Shown piece after piece: positions 8,209-16,767 of a stretch of 64,000 nucleotides of DNA. The position numbers and the translations under genes were made by a program. The stretch lies in assembly GCF_008253865.1 (NCBI RefSeq), contig NZ_CP042331.1, positions 6,041,501 through 6,105,500 on the forward strand. The letters are read 5' to 3'. A model generated the notes under the pieces. It saw only the letters and a program-made list of their open reading frames with translations, was not told the DNA's origin and did not search any database. Numbering within the stretch: position 1 is the first letter of the stretch; every line of letters starts with the position of its first letter. The stretch is from Bosea sp. F3-2. Its GTDB lineage: Bacteria; Pseudomonadota; Alphaproteobacteria; Rhizobiales; Beijerinckiaceae.

Positions 8209-8446
8209 GTTGTTAGAAAATCGTTATCTTTCAGCGTGTTATAAAGACCCGTCCGCGGGCTTTCGGTTGTAACACAGCGAAAGAAAGCGTGATTTTGAGA
8301 GGTTGCTCCAAGAGCTTATGTTGCAGCCGCATCAAGAGGATAGCGTGTCGGGTCTGACCTGACGTCAACCTCGGAAGACATCGTCGGCGGCGGCCACTGC
8401 CCAAAGCAGGTTCGGTGCGGCCCGGTGATCAGGATTGGATAGCGGA

Positions 8447-9394
8447 ATGAACTTCGATCGGCAGACGACCTTGCGGACAGCCGTGACCCTGACCGGAATC
8501 GGCGTGCATTCCGGAGCCCCCGCGAGCATCTGCCTGAAGCCTTCCAGCGCGAATTCCGGTGTCGTCTTCCTGCGGACGGGCATCGAGGGCATGCCGCCCC
8601 AGCTCATCCACGCCAAGCACACCAAGGTCAGCGCCACCGAGCTCTGCACCGTGATCGGCGATCGCGGCCCGGCCTCGGTCTCGACGATCGAACATCTGAT
8701 GTCGGCCTGCGCCGGCCTCGGCCTCGACAATGTCCTGATCGAGATCGACGGCCCCGAGATGCCGATCATGGACGGCAGCGCCACGGCCTTCGTCACTGCG
8801 ATCCAGGCGACCGGGACGGTCACGCTTACCGCGCCGCGCCGCTATCTCAAGGTTCTCCAGCCCGTGCGGATCGAGAACGGCCGCGCCTTCGCCGAGCTGA
8901 TGCCGGCCAAGCAGGGCTTCCGCCTCGATGTCGAGATCGATTTCGACAGCGCCGTGATCGGCCGCCAGCGCAAGATCTTCGACCTCGACGCCGAGGCCTA
9001 TGCCAGCGAGATCTCGAAGGCGCGCACCTTCGGCTTCATGCGTGATGTCGAGCAGCTCTGGAAGGCCGGCTTCGCGCAGGGCGCCTCGCTCGACAACACC
9101 GTCGCGATCGGCGAGGACAAGGTCATCAACCCCGAAGGGCTGCGCTACAGCGACGAGTTCGTGCGTCACAAGGTGCTCGATGCGATCGGCGATCTCGCGC
9201 TTGCCGGCTATCCGATCATCGGCGAGTTCCGCTCCTATTGCGGCGGCCATCGCATGAACGTCCGCATTCTCGAAGCGCTCTTCGCCGACCGCGCCAATTT
9301 CGCGATCATCGAGGCCCAGCCGGTTTTCGCCACGCCGCGCGCCGTGAAGATGGCTGCGGCCTCGCCGGCCGCCTACGCGCCGGATCTGCACTGA
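8447..9394 (+). CDS. lpxC: UDP-3-O-acyl-N-acetylglucosamine deacetylase
   Basis: The zinc amidase for the committed step of lipid A synthesis; 315 residues from the ATG at 8447 (an in-frame TTG four codons upstream is less likely). Zinc ligands and active-site motifs are visible: STIEHLMSACAGLGLDN near residues 76-92, PIMDGSA near 105, and HKVLDAIGDLALAG near 239-252 with the His/Asp pair, followed by SYCGGHRMN. Its position just downstream of ftsZ is conserved in alphaproteobacteria, but the ftsZ terminator makes it a separate transcription unit. Confidence 0.96.
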   Translation: MNFDRQTTLRTAVTLTGIGVHSGAPASICLKPSSANSGVVFLRTGIEGMPPQLIHAKHTKVSATELCTVIGDRGPASVSTIEHLMSACAGLGLDNVLIEIDGPEMPIMDGSATAFVTAIQATGTVTLTAPRRYLKVLQPVRIENGRAFAELMPAKQGFRLDVEIDFDSAVIGRQRKIFDLDAEAYASEISKARTFGFMRDVEQLWKAGFAQGASLDNTVAIGEDKVINPEGLRYSDEFVRHKVLDAIGDLALAGYPIIGEFRSYCGGHRMNVRILEALFADRANFAIIEAQPVFATPRAVKMAAASPAAYAPDLH

Positions 9395-9520
9395 AAAGTC
9401 GCAGGGCGGCGCTTTTTCGCCTTTCCTTCGCCGGGTTTTTGTCCCAGATGCCGCAGGGCGGCGGAATCGTGCCCTGACCGGCTTTCGGCAGTGGCGCGGT
9501 GGAAGCGTCTGAGGTAAGGC

Positions 9521-10486
9521 ATGCTTCCCGCCAACTGGGACGATCGAAAGAGGACGGACGACGTGAGCGTGAAGCGGCATAGCCTTCCGGCAATCCATCG
9601 CGGCCAGTATCCGCGCAAGGGCATCGCCCTGGCGCTGGGCGCCGCCATGCTGCTCGGCGGCTGCGATACGCTGTCGTCGCTCAATCCTTTCGACAAGCCG
9701 GAGGTCTACAAGCCGGACCTCACGCCGCCCGAGCCCGCCGACAAGCTCTATAACGAGGGCCTCGCGCGCCTGCAGAATGGCGACAGCGAAGGCGCGACCA
9801 AGAAGTTCGAGGGTATCGACAAGGCGGCACCGTTCTCGCCCTACGCCCGCAAGGGCCTGTTGATGACGGCCTACACCAATTTCCAGGCCTCGAAGTGGGA
9901 AGAGGCGATCACCGCCTCGAAGCGCTTCATCGCCCAGAATCCGGCCAGCCCCGATGCTGCCTATGCGCAGTACATCCTGGCGATGTCCTATTATAACCAG
10001 ATCCCCGACACGACCCGCGACCAGGAGCGGACGGTTCAGGCGGTCCAGGCCTTCGAGCAGCTCATCGCCCATTATCCGAAGTCGGAATACGTGCTGGACG
10101 CCAAGGAGAAGCTCCTGGTGGCGCGCGACCAGCTCGCCGGCAAGGAGATGAACGCCGGGCGCTATTATCTCGAGAAGCGCAACTACACCGGTGCGGTGAA
10201 CCGCTTCCGCGAGGTGATCATCAAGTACCAGACGACGCGCCATGTCGAGGAGGCGCTGATGCGCCTGACCGAGGCCTATATGGCGATGGGCATCACCAAC
10301 GAGGCGCAGACCGCCGCGGCGGTGCTCGGCCACAACTTCCCGGACAGCCCCTGGTATAAGGACGCCTACAAGCTGCTGCAGAGCGGCGGCCTTGAGCCGC
10401 GCGAGGATCGTGGCTCCTATATCAGCCGCGCCTTCAACGGCTTCCAGAGCACGGTCGGCAGCCTCCTCGGGTTCGGTGGTCGCTGA
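9521..10486 (+). CDS. bamD: Outer membrane assembly lipoprotein BamD (ComL)
   Basis: An outer-membrane lipoprotein of the BAM complex that inserts beta-barrel proteins. From ATG 9521 it has 321 residues; GTG 9563 is also in frame with a fair RBS and would give a more compact signal peptide, so the start is uncertain (GAGG at 9511 favours the ATG). The lipobox LLGGC, followed by DTLSSLNPFDK, marks signal peptidase II cleavage. The mature part has the TPR-like helical repeats of BamD, including YNEGLARLQNGDSEGATKKF and QYILAMSYYNQIPDTTRDQ. Confidence 0.93.
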   Translation: MLPANWDDRKRTDDVSVKRHSLPAIHRGQYPRKGIALALGAAMLLGGCDTLSSLNPFDKPEVYKPDLTPPEPADKLYNEGLARLQNGDSEGATKKFEGIDKAAPFSPYARKGLLMTAYTNFQASKWEEAITASKRFIAQNPASPDAAYAQYILAMSYYNQIPDTTRDQERTVQAVQAFEQLIAHYPKSEYVLDAKEKLLVARDQLAGKEMNAGRYYLEKRNYTGAVNRFREVIIKYQTTRHVEEALMRLTEAYMAMGITNEAQTAAAVLGHNFPDSPWYKDAYKLLQSGGLEPREDRGSYISRAFNGFQSTVGSLLGFGGR

Positions 10487-10547
10487 CGAGGCGTGCATGA
10501 CGGGCCTCGGGCGACCCTGCCGGCTCCGAAAACCGAGCTGAGCGCCG

Positions 10548-12227
10548 ATGCTGGCGCAGCTCTCCATTCGTGACATCGTTCTGATCGATCGCCTCGATCT
10601 GGGCTTCCGTGAGGGCTTGAGCGTCCTCACGGGCGAGACGGGTGCCGGCAAGTCGATCCTGCTCGACGGCTTTGCGCTGGCGCTCGGCGGACGTGGCGAT
10701 GGCTCGCTTGTCCGCCATGGCGAGGCGCAAGGGCAGGTCAGCGCTGTCTTCGACCTGCCGCTCGAACATGCAGCGCGCAAGCTGGCGCAGGCCCAGGAAA
10801 TCGACACCGACGGCGACCTGATCCTGCGCCGGGTGCAATATGCCGATGGGCGCACGCGCGCCTTCATCAATGACCAGCCGGTTTCGGTGCAGATCCTGCG
10901 CATGGTTGGCGCCGCGATCGTCGAGATTCACGGCCAGCATGACGACCGCGCGCTGACCGATCCGGCCCAGCACCGCGCCATCCTCGACGGCTTCGGTGGG
11001 CTCGAAAGGCAGGCGGAAGCCGTCGCCGAGGCCAGCGAGACGCTGAAGCGGGCGCGGCAGGCCCTGCAGTCGCAGCGCATGCGGGTCGAGGCCGCGCGCA
11101 AGGAGGCGGATTTCCTGCGCCACGCCGTCGAGGAGCTCGGCAAGCTCGCGCCGCAGCCGGGCGAGGAAGATGCGCTCGCCGCCACCCGCCAGTCGATGAT
11201 GCAGGCGGAGAAGGTGGCGCGCGACCTGATCGATGCCCATGAGGCGGTCGGCGGGCAGGCATCGCCCGTCGCGGCGCTCGCCGCGGTGCTGCGCCGGCTG
11301 GAGCGCCGGGCCGGGCAGGCGCCCGAGCTGGTCGATCCTTCGATCGCCGCCCTCAACACGGCCATCGTCGCTCTGGAGGAGGCCGGCGAGACGCTCGAAG
11401 CCGCGATGCGCGCCGCCGAATACGATCCACGCGAGCAGGAGCGCATCGAGGAGCGGCTCTTCGCGTTGCGCGCGGCCGGACGCAAATACGACGTGCCGGT
11501 CGATGGGCTGGCGGTCCTGGCCGCCACGATGGCGAGCGATCTCGCAGCACTCGACGAGAGCGAATCATCTTTGTCGCGACTGGAAGCCGAGCTGAACGAA
11601 GCGGAAGGCGCCTTCGTCGTGCGGGCGCTGGCCCTGTCGCAAGCGCGCAAGGCGGCGGCGGCGCGGCTCGATACCGCCGTGAAGGCCGAACTCCCGCCGC
11701 TCAAGCTGGAGCGGGCGCGCTTCATCACGCGGATCGAGAGCGACGAGGCCGCGCGTGGGCCCGAGGGCTTCGACCGGGTCGAGTTCTGGGTCGAAACCAA
11801 TCCGGGCACGCGGCCGGGGCCGATGATGAAGGTCGCCTCGGGCGGCGAGCTCTCGCGCTTCATGCTGGCGCTCAAGGTCGTGCTGGCCGAGCGCGGCTCG
11901 GCGCCGACGCTGGTCTTCGACGAGATCGACACCGGCGTCGGCGGCGCCGTCGCCGATGCGATCGGCGAGCGGCTGGCGCGGCTCGCCGGACGGGTGCAGG
12001 TGATCTCGGTCACGCATGCGCCACAGGTCGCGGCCAAGGCCGGGCAGCATTTCCTGATCGCCAAATCGGCGGAGGGCGAGGCTTCGCGCACCGTGACGCG
12101 CGTCACGGCGCTGGCCGAGCAGTCGCGGCGCGAGGAGATTGCGCGGATGCTGGCCGGCGCCTCGATCACCGAGGAGGCCCGCGCCGCGGCCGGACGCCTG
12201 CTGGGAGCGGCGGGCTTACGGGGGTGA
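10548..12227 (+). CDS. recN: DNA repair protein RecN
   Basis: An SMC-like ATPase of double-strand break repair, 559 residues, normal length. Walker A GETGAGKSILLDG is near residue 31, a long coiled coil occupies roughly 150-365, and the ABC signature KVASGGELSRFMLALK and Walker B TLVFDEIDTGVGG are near 426-470, followed by the switch histidine region VISVTHAPQVA. In many alphaproteobacteria bamD-recN-ligA stay linked, as here, although an MBL hydrolase, a helicase and two membrane-protein genes are interposed. I saw no clear LexA box in the 61-base gap from bamD. Confidence 0.96.
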   Translation: MLAQLSIRDIVLIDRLDLGFREGLSVLTGETGAGKSILLDGFALALGGRGDGSLVRHGEAQGQVSAVFDLPLEHAARKLAQAQEIDTDGDLILRRVQYADGRTRAFINDQPVSVQILRMVGAAIVEIHGQHDDRALTDPAQHRAILDGFGGLERQAEAVAEASETLKRARQALQSQRMRVEAARKEADFLRHAVEELGKLAPQPGEEDALAATRQSMMQAEKVARDLIDAHEAVGGQASPVAALAAVLRRLERRAGQAPELVDPSIAALNTAIVALEEAGETLEAAMRAAEYDPREQERIEERLFALRAAGRKYDVPVDGLAVLAATMASDLAALDESESSLSRLEAELNEAEGAFVVRALALSQARKAAAARLDTAVKAELPPLKLERARFITRIESDEAARGPEGFDRVEFWVETNPGTRPGPMMKVASGGELSRFMLALKVVLAERGSAPTLVFDEIDTGVGGAVADAIGERLARLAGRVQVISVTHAPQVAAKAGQHFLIAKSAEGEASRTVTRVTALAEQSRREEIARMLAGASITEEARAAAGRLLGAAGLRG

Positions 12228-12260
12228 GCTTGGCTCGGTGGAGCTGGGGCGAACTCAGCT

Positions 12261-12417
12261 AGATCCTGCTGTGTTTTGACGGAACCACCCTCGTCATTCC
12301 GGACAAGCCGCGAAGCGGCGCCGATCCGGAATCCATCGGAGGGCTCGGCGCCCTACGATGGATCCCGGGTCAAGCCCGGGATGACGGCGTGTTTCTACAT
12401 GAAATCAGCAGGATCTT
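12261..12417. repeat. Palindromic intergenic repeat, family A (full-length form)
   Basis: Outer arms AGATCCTGCTG (from 12261) and CAGCAGGATCT (to 12417) enclose the CGTCATTCCGG...GGGATGACG core at 12292-12386. It fills the gap between recN and the convergent MBL gene. Near copies lie at 38990-39084 and, inverted, at 54203-54358. Confidence 0.75.
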
Positions 12418-12423
12418 ATGCGC

Positions 12424-13242
12424 TCAGGCCGGGATCAGCTCATAGCCCGAGCCCTTCCTGACGACACGCCGGAAACCCTCGACATGGCCGCCCGAGACGA
12501 GCCAGCCTTCGCGCGCGGCTTGCTCCAGGATGGCGCGGCGGGAGGCAAGCGCGCTCGCGGCGTCGAAATCATAGACGAAGCCGATCTCGGGGACCGAAGC
12601 CTGCAGATCGGACAGATGCAGCGCATCGCCCCAGAGCAGCAGGCTCTCGTCTTGGCCTTCGATCAGATAGCCACTGTGGCCGAAGGTATGGCCGGGCAGG
12701 GGGATGAGCGTGATGCCGGGATGCGCCTCGCCGGTCACGCTGCGGATGCGGCCGGCATAGTGCTTCTTGAGCGTTGCAGCGATGGCGAAGCCGCCCTGCT
12801 TCTTCTCCGGCGTCCGCGCGCGATTGGCCTCGTCGCCGAAGTAGCCGAAATCGGCTTCGGGCACGATGATCTCGGCATTGGGAAAGCGGGCGCGGTCGCC
12901 ATCGAAGAGGCCGAGCGCATGGTCGCCATGGAGATGGGTGATCAGGACCCTCTCCACCTGTTCGGGCGCAATCCCGATAGCCGCCATGGCGGCAGGCGCG
13001 TGGCCCATCGCCTCGCCCCAGGACGGGCCGGTGCCGGCATCGACCAAGGTGATGCCGTCGGGGCCCTTCAGTGCGAAGCAATTGACCACGATACTGACCT
13101 TCGGCTTGCCCCAGCGCGCGACCGCCTCGTCGCGGGCAGCTTCGCCGCGGGCATGGATCAGCACGTCGAGCGCTGCTTCGAAGACGCCGTCGTGCAGGAT
13201 CGAAACCTCATAGGCGCCGATGCGACGTGATTTCTGATCCAT
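12424..13242 (-). CDS. MBL-fold metallo-hydrolase
   Basis: A 272-residue metallo-beta-lactamase-fold protein. The metal-binding signature THLHGDHALG is near residues 102-111, followed by the later ligands in PLPGHTFGHSGY, LLWGDALH and the terminal SGGHVEGF. The ATG at 13242 is preceded by GGAG at suitable distance; a start seven codons upstream is less likely. The Val-rich start of the lactamase domain (KVSIVVNCFALKGPDGITLVDAGTG) is typical of the quorum-quenching lactonase/AHL-lactonase-like group, but substrate cannot be assigned. It is convergent with recN and divergent from the helicase gene. Confidence 0.88.
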   Translation of the reverse strand: MDQKSRRIGAYEVSILHDGVFEAALDVLIHARGEAARDEAVARWGKPKVSIVVNCFALKGPDGITLVDAGTGPSWGEAMGHAPAAMAAIGIAPEQVERVLITHLHGDHALGLFDGDRARFPNAEIIVPEADFGYFGDEANRARTPEKKQGGFAIAATLKKHYAGRIRSVTGEAHPGITLIPLPGHTFGHSGYLIEGQDESLLLWGDALHLSDLQASVPEIGFVYDFDAASALASRRAILEQAAREGWLVSGGHVEGFRRVVRKGSGYELIPA

Positions 13243-13500
13243 GGGCGTTCTCCATTCAGGCATCGGGCTTCACCGATCGTGCCGGAAGCTAGCGGCGTCG
13301 GCGGGTTGGCGGCAAGGCGCGTTCTGCTTCGCCCGGCCCTGCGCAGCGCGCTGGCGACACTGCATTTCCTTTTGCCGCGCTTTGCTTTATGAGCCGCTCT
13401 CATCCGATGGTGCAGCCTGCCCGTCAGTGCCGCTCGAACCCATCGCCCACGCTTCAGCGTCGTTCCGCCGACTACGCCGCAACCCTAGGCCCGTTATCGC

Positions 13501-15522
13501 ATGTCCTTCTCCCTCACGAGCCCGCCGCTCGCGCGCGCGCTCGCCGATCGCAACTATTCCGAACCGACGCCGGTGCAGAGCGCCGTGCTCGAAGACGCCG
13601 CGCTTGGGCGCGACCTGCTGGTCTCGTCGCAGACCGGCTCCGGCAAGACCATCGCCTACGGCCTCGCGATCGGCGAGACGCTGCTGGGCGGGGCCGAGCG
13701 GCTGGGCGCCGCCGCCGAACCGCTGGCGCTGATCATCGCGCCGACCCGTGAACTCGCCCTGCAGGTGCAACGCGAGCTCGCCTGGCTCTACGCCCAGACC
13801 GGGGCGCGGGTGATCTCCTGCGTCGGCGGCATGGACCCGCGCCGCGAAGCGATGCTGCTCGACGAAGGCGCGCATATCGTCGTCGGTACGCCTGGCCGCC
13901 TGCGCGACCATATCGAGCGCCGCCGCCTCGACGTCTCGGCGCTGAAGGCGGTCGTCCTCGACGAGGCCGACGAGATGCTGGATCTCGGCTTCCGCGACGA
14001 TCTCGAATACATCCTGAAGACGACCCCCGAGGGGCGGCGAAGCCTGCTGTTCTCCGCGACCTTCCCGAAAGCCATCGTCCAGCTGGCCCAGAGCTACCAG
14101 CGCGACGCGCTGCGCATCGAAGTGGAAGCGGCGCGGCGCGGCCATGCCGACATCGCCTACAAGGCCGTGCGCGTTTACCCCAAGGAGGCGGAGCTTGCGG
14201 TCGTCAACCTGCTGCGCTTCCACGATGCGCCGGTGGCGCTCGTCTTCTGCAACACCCGCAACGCCGTGCGCCATCTCGAGGCGATCCTGCTGGAGCGCGG
14301 ATTCACCTCCGTCGCGCTGTCGGGCGAGCTCGGCCAGAATGAGCGCAATGCCGCGCTGCAGGCGCTGCGCGACGGCCGGGCGCGGGTCTGCGTCGCGACC
14401 GATGTCGCGGCGCGCGGCATCGACCTGCCGGGGCTCGACCTCGTCATCCACGCTGAGTTGCCGAACGATTCCGAGGTGATGCAGCACCGTTCGGGCCGGA
14501 CCGGCCGCGCCGGCAACAAGGGCACGAGCGTGCTGCTGGTGCCGCAGTCGCGCCGGCGCAAGGCCGAGCGGCTCCTGATGGAGGGCCGGGTCGAGGCCGA
14601 GTGGATCGGCCCGCCGACGGCGGAGGAGATTCGTGCGCTTGATCAGGAGCGTTTGCTCGCCGATCCGATGCTGAGCGGCGAGGTCGGCGACGACGATGTC
14701 GGGATGATTGAGGCGCTGATGGCGGGCCGCGAGGCGCGCGAGATCGCCGCCGCTCTGGTCCGGCTCTATCGCGCGCGTCTGCCTGCAGCGGAGGAGGCCG
14801 GCGATCCCGGTTATGGCCGCGACGAGCGCAAGCCCGCTCGCACGACCGAGGATTATGCCGCCAAGCGCCGGCCGTTCGGGGCCGGGCGCGAGGGCGGCGA
14901 AGACGACGAGCGGCCGCGCAAGCCGGCGGGCCCGCGCGGGGACACAGTTTGGTTCCGCCTCGATATCGGCCGCAAGCAGGGCGCCGATCCGCGCCAGCTT
15001 CTGCCGATGCTCTGCCGCCGTGGCCGGATCACCCGCGACGAGGTCGGTGCCATCCGCATCTTCGATCGCGAGACCAAGGTCGAGATCGACGCCGATGTGG
15101 CCGATCGCTTCTACGAGTCGGCGCGCGTGCCGGACCGCGACCGGATCACCATCGAGCCGACGACCGAGGCGGAGCGTCGGCCAGCCAAGTCGTTCTCCGA
15201 CAAAGCCGAGCGCCCGGCCGCGCCGCGTGCGTTCCGGGATCGGCCCGAGACGGGCGAGGACAGGCCGCAGCGCAAGCGGTTCCCACCCAAAGACGGTGAG
15301 CATCGCGAGCCGCGTGGAGAGGATCGGAAGCCCTATCACGCGGAAGGCCGGCCCCAGCGCGATGACGCTCGTCCGCGCCGGGATGATGGCAAGCCTGGTG
15401 GCGGTTTCAAGAAGCCGTTTGCTTCGAAGGGGAAGCCCTTCGCCGGCAAGCCGGAGCGGCAGGATGGCGGGCGTCCCGCAGGCGGCAAGCCGTTCGGAAA
15501 AGGCAAGCCGCGCCGCGGTTAA
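13501..15522 (+). CDS. DEAD-box ATP-dependent RNA helicase with DbpA-type C-terminal domain
   Basis: A 673-residue helicase. All core motifs are present: PTPVQ (Q motif), SQTGSGKT (I), PTRELALQ (Ia), TPGRLRDH (Ib), DEADEML (II), SAT (III), ALVFCNTR (IV), ATDVAARGID (V) and HRSGRTGRAG (VI). Near residues 481-540 lies a DbpA-like RNA-binding domain (VWFRLDIGRKQGADPRQL ... GAIRIFDRETKVEI). The rest is a basic, Arg/Pro/Gly-rich low-complexity tail ending GKGKPRRG. The architecture fits DeaD/CsdA-type helicases in ribosome assembly or RNA turnover, often cold-induced; the exact orthologue is not certain. Confidence 0.93.
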   Translation: MSFSLTSPPLARALADRNYSEPTPVQSAVLEDAALGRDLLVSSQTGSGKTIAYGLAIGETLLGGAERLGAAAEPLALIIAPTRELALQVQRELAWLYAQTGARVISCVGGMDPRREAMLLDEGAHIVVGTPGRLRDHIERRRLDVSALKAVVLDEADEMLDLGFRDDLEYILKTTPEGRRSLLFSATFPKAIVQLAQSYQRDALRIEVEAARRGHADIAYKAVRVYPKEAELAVVNLLRFHDAPVALVFCNTRNAVRHLEAILLERGFTSVALSGELGQNERNAALQALRDGRARVCVATDVAARGIDLPGLDLVIHAELPNDSEVMQHRSGRTGRAGNKGTSVLLVPQSRRRKAERLLMEGRVEAEWIGPPTAEEIRALDQERLLADPMLSGEVGDDDVGMIEALMAGREAREIAAALVRLYRARLPAAEEAGDPGYGRDERKPARTTEDYAAKRRPFGAGREGGEDDERPRKPAGPRGDTVWFRLDIGRKQGADPRQLLPMLCRRGRITRDEVGAIRIFDRETKVEIDADVADRFYESARVPDRDRITIEPTTEAERRPAKSFSDKAERPAAPRAFRDRPETGEDRPQRKRFPPKDGEHREPRGEDRKPYHAEGRPQRDDARPRRDDGKPGGGFKKPFASKGKPFAGKPERQDGGRPAGGKPFGKGKPRRG

Positions 15523-15567
15523 GCGTCGTTGCCCAGCCGGTGTCGGTCACTTGCGGACTCTCCCGCC

Positions 15568-15642
15568 TCAGCGCAGGCCGAGGAAGGAGAGAATGACGAG
15601 GACGACGACGACGAGGCCGACGATATAGATGATGTTGTTCAT
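15568..15642 (-). CDS. Very small (24-residue) single-helix membrane peptide
   Basis: The frame reads MNNIIYIVGLVVVVLVILSF followed by LGLR and a stop. It is almost entirely one transmembrane helix with a charged C-terminal residue. A strong purine-rich RBS (AGGGGG, five bases from the ATG) precedes it, and it occupies the gap between the helicase and the DUF2189 gene. I recall near-identical tiny peptides in other Hyphomicrobiales, but that is memory, not a search. No function is known to me; small membrane regulators or stress peptides look like this. Confidence 0.65.
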   Translation of the reverse strand: MNNIIYIVGLVVVVLVILSFLGLR

Positions 15643-15748
15643 GAAAACCCCCTGGCTGAGGGAGCCGTTCGGCTCGATTTGGCAGGGGGTGAACCCCATG
15701 CGGCCCCCAAAGGTTCCCGCATGGGAAAGCAAGGGCCCTCGTCGGGCG

Positions 15749-16540
15749 TCAGCCCACGAGCTTGCGGTAGAGGTGCCAGGTGGCGTGGCCGAGCACCGGC
15801 ATGACCACGACCAGCCCGACCAGCACCGGCAGGCAGCCGAGCACCAGAAGCCCGGTCACGATCAGGCCCCAGTACATCATCATGCGCGGATTGGCTTCGA
15901 CGGCGGCGATCGAGGTGCGGATCGCGGTCGGTGCATCGACATGCCGGTCGATGATCAGCGGGAAGGACACCACCGAGATCGAGAAGGCGACGATCGCGAA
16001 GAGCAGCCCAAGTGAGTTGCCGATGACGATCATGATCCAGCCATCGGCCGTGGTGAAGACGGCCCGCAGGAAATCGGCGGTCGAGACATCGGCGGGTAGC
16101 CCGAGGATGCCGCGATAGAGGAGCCAGGCGCTGAACAGCCAGGCGAGGAAGAGCCCGGTCAGCATCCCGCCCAGTAGCAGGATCTGTCTGATCGAGGGCG
16201 AGCGCAGCACTTCGAGTGCGTGGCTCCAGGAGGAGTCGAGCCCCTTCTCGCGCCGGCGGCTCACCTCATAGAGCCCGATCGCGGCGAAGGGGCCGATCAG
16301 TGCGAAGCCGCTGAGCAGCGGGAAGAGCAGGGGGAAGATGTTGTAGCTCACGGTGAGCTGCGCCAGCAGGATGCCGGCGATGGGATAGATCACCGCGATG
16401 AAGACCAGATGGCTCGGCTGCGCCATGAAATCTTCCCAGCCGCGCTGCAGCGCCTCGCGCAAATCCATCGTGGTGATGGTCTTGATGCGAGGCTGCGACA
16501 GCGTGACGATGTCATGTACGGTGCCGTCGACATTGGCCAT
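15749..16540 (-). CDS. DUF2189 family integral membrane protein
   Basis: 263 residues from the ATG at 16540, chosen for the GGGAGG upstream; the open frame extends 15 codons further. About six hydrophobic segments are visible: LVFIAVIYPIAGILLAQLTV, FPLLFPLLSGFALIGPFAAI, ILLLGGMLTGLFLAWLFSAW, ADGWIMIVIGNSLGLLFAIV, and a late pair around LIVTGLLVLGCLPVLVGLVV. SRRREKGLDSSW between helices and the polar residues before the first helix (RIKTITTMDLREALQRGWED) fit the DUF2189 family. No biochemical role is known for the family. It ends with HATWHLYRKLV. Confidence 0.85.
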   Translation of the reverse strand: MANVDGTVHDIVTLSQPRIKTITTMDLREALQRGWEDFMAQPSHLVFIAVIYPIAGILLAQLTVSYNIFPLLFPLLSGFALIGPFAAIGLYEVSRRREKGLDSSWSHALEVLRSPSIRQILLLGGMLTGLFLAWLFSAWLLYRGILGLPADVSTADFLRAVFTTADGWIMIVIGNSLGLLFAIVAFSISVVSFPLIIDRHVDAPTAIRTSIAAVEANPRMMMYWGLIVTGLLVLGCLPVLVGLVVVMPVLGHATWHLYRKLVG

Positions 16541-16767
16541 GGCGTGCCTCCCGGTTCCGGCCCGGTTCACCACGGCTGTCGACATGTCCCTGGCGTCAAC
16601 GGCCTGCGGCGTCGAGCTTCCAAATCCCAGCTCGCAAACTATACGCGCGAAAGCCGGATTTGTCGCAAGCCTTCTCGCGGATGTGAGTCGAGTTGCTTTC
16701 TCAGGAGGTTGTTGGGCGGTCGGCTGCTGCCCTTCCTCGTCACCGCCATCTCGCCTAATGCTGTGCC

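Noticed and set aside
8429..10903. An 824-codon open frame on the minus strand across lpxC, bamD and recN start
   Set aside because: Antisense to three well-supported genes; no domain pattern.
12418..13230. Plus-strand frame of 270 codons across the MBL hydrolase
   Set aside because: Antisense to a gene with clear metal-binding motifs.
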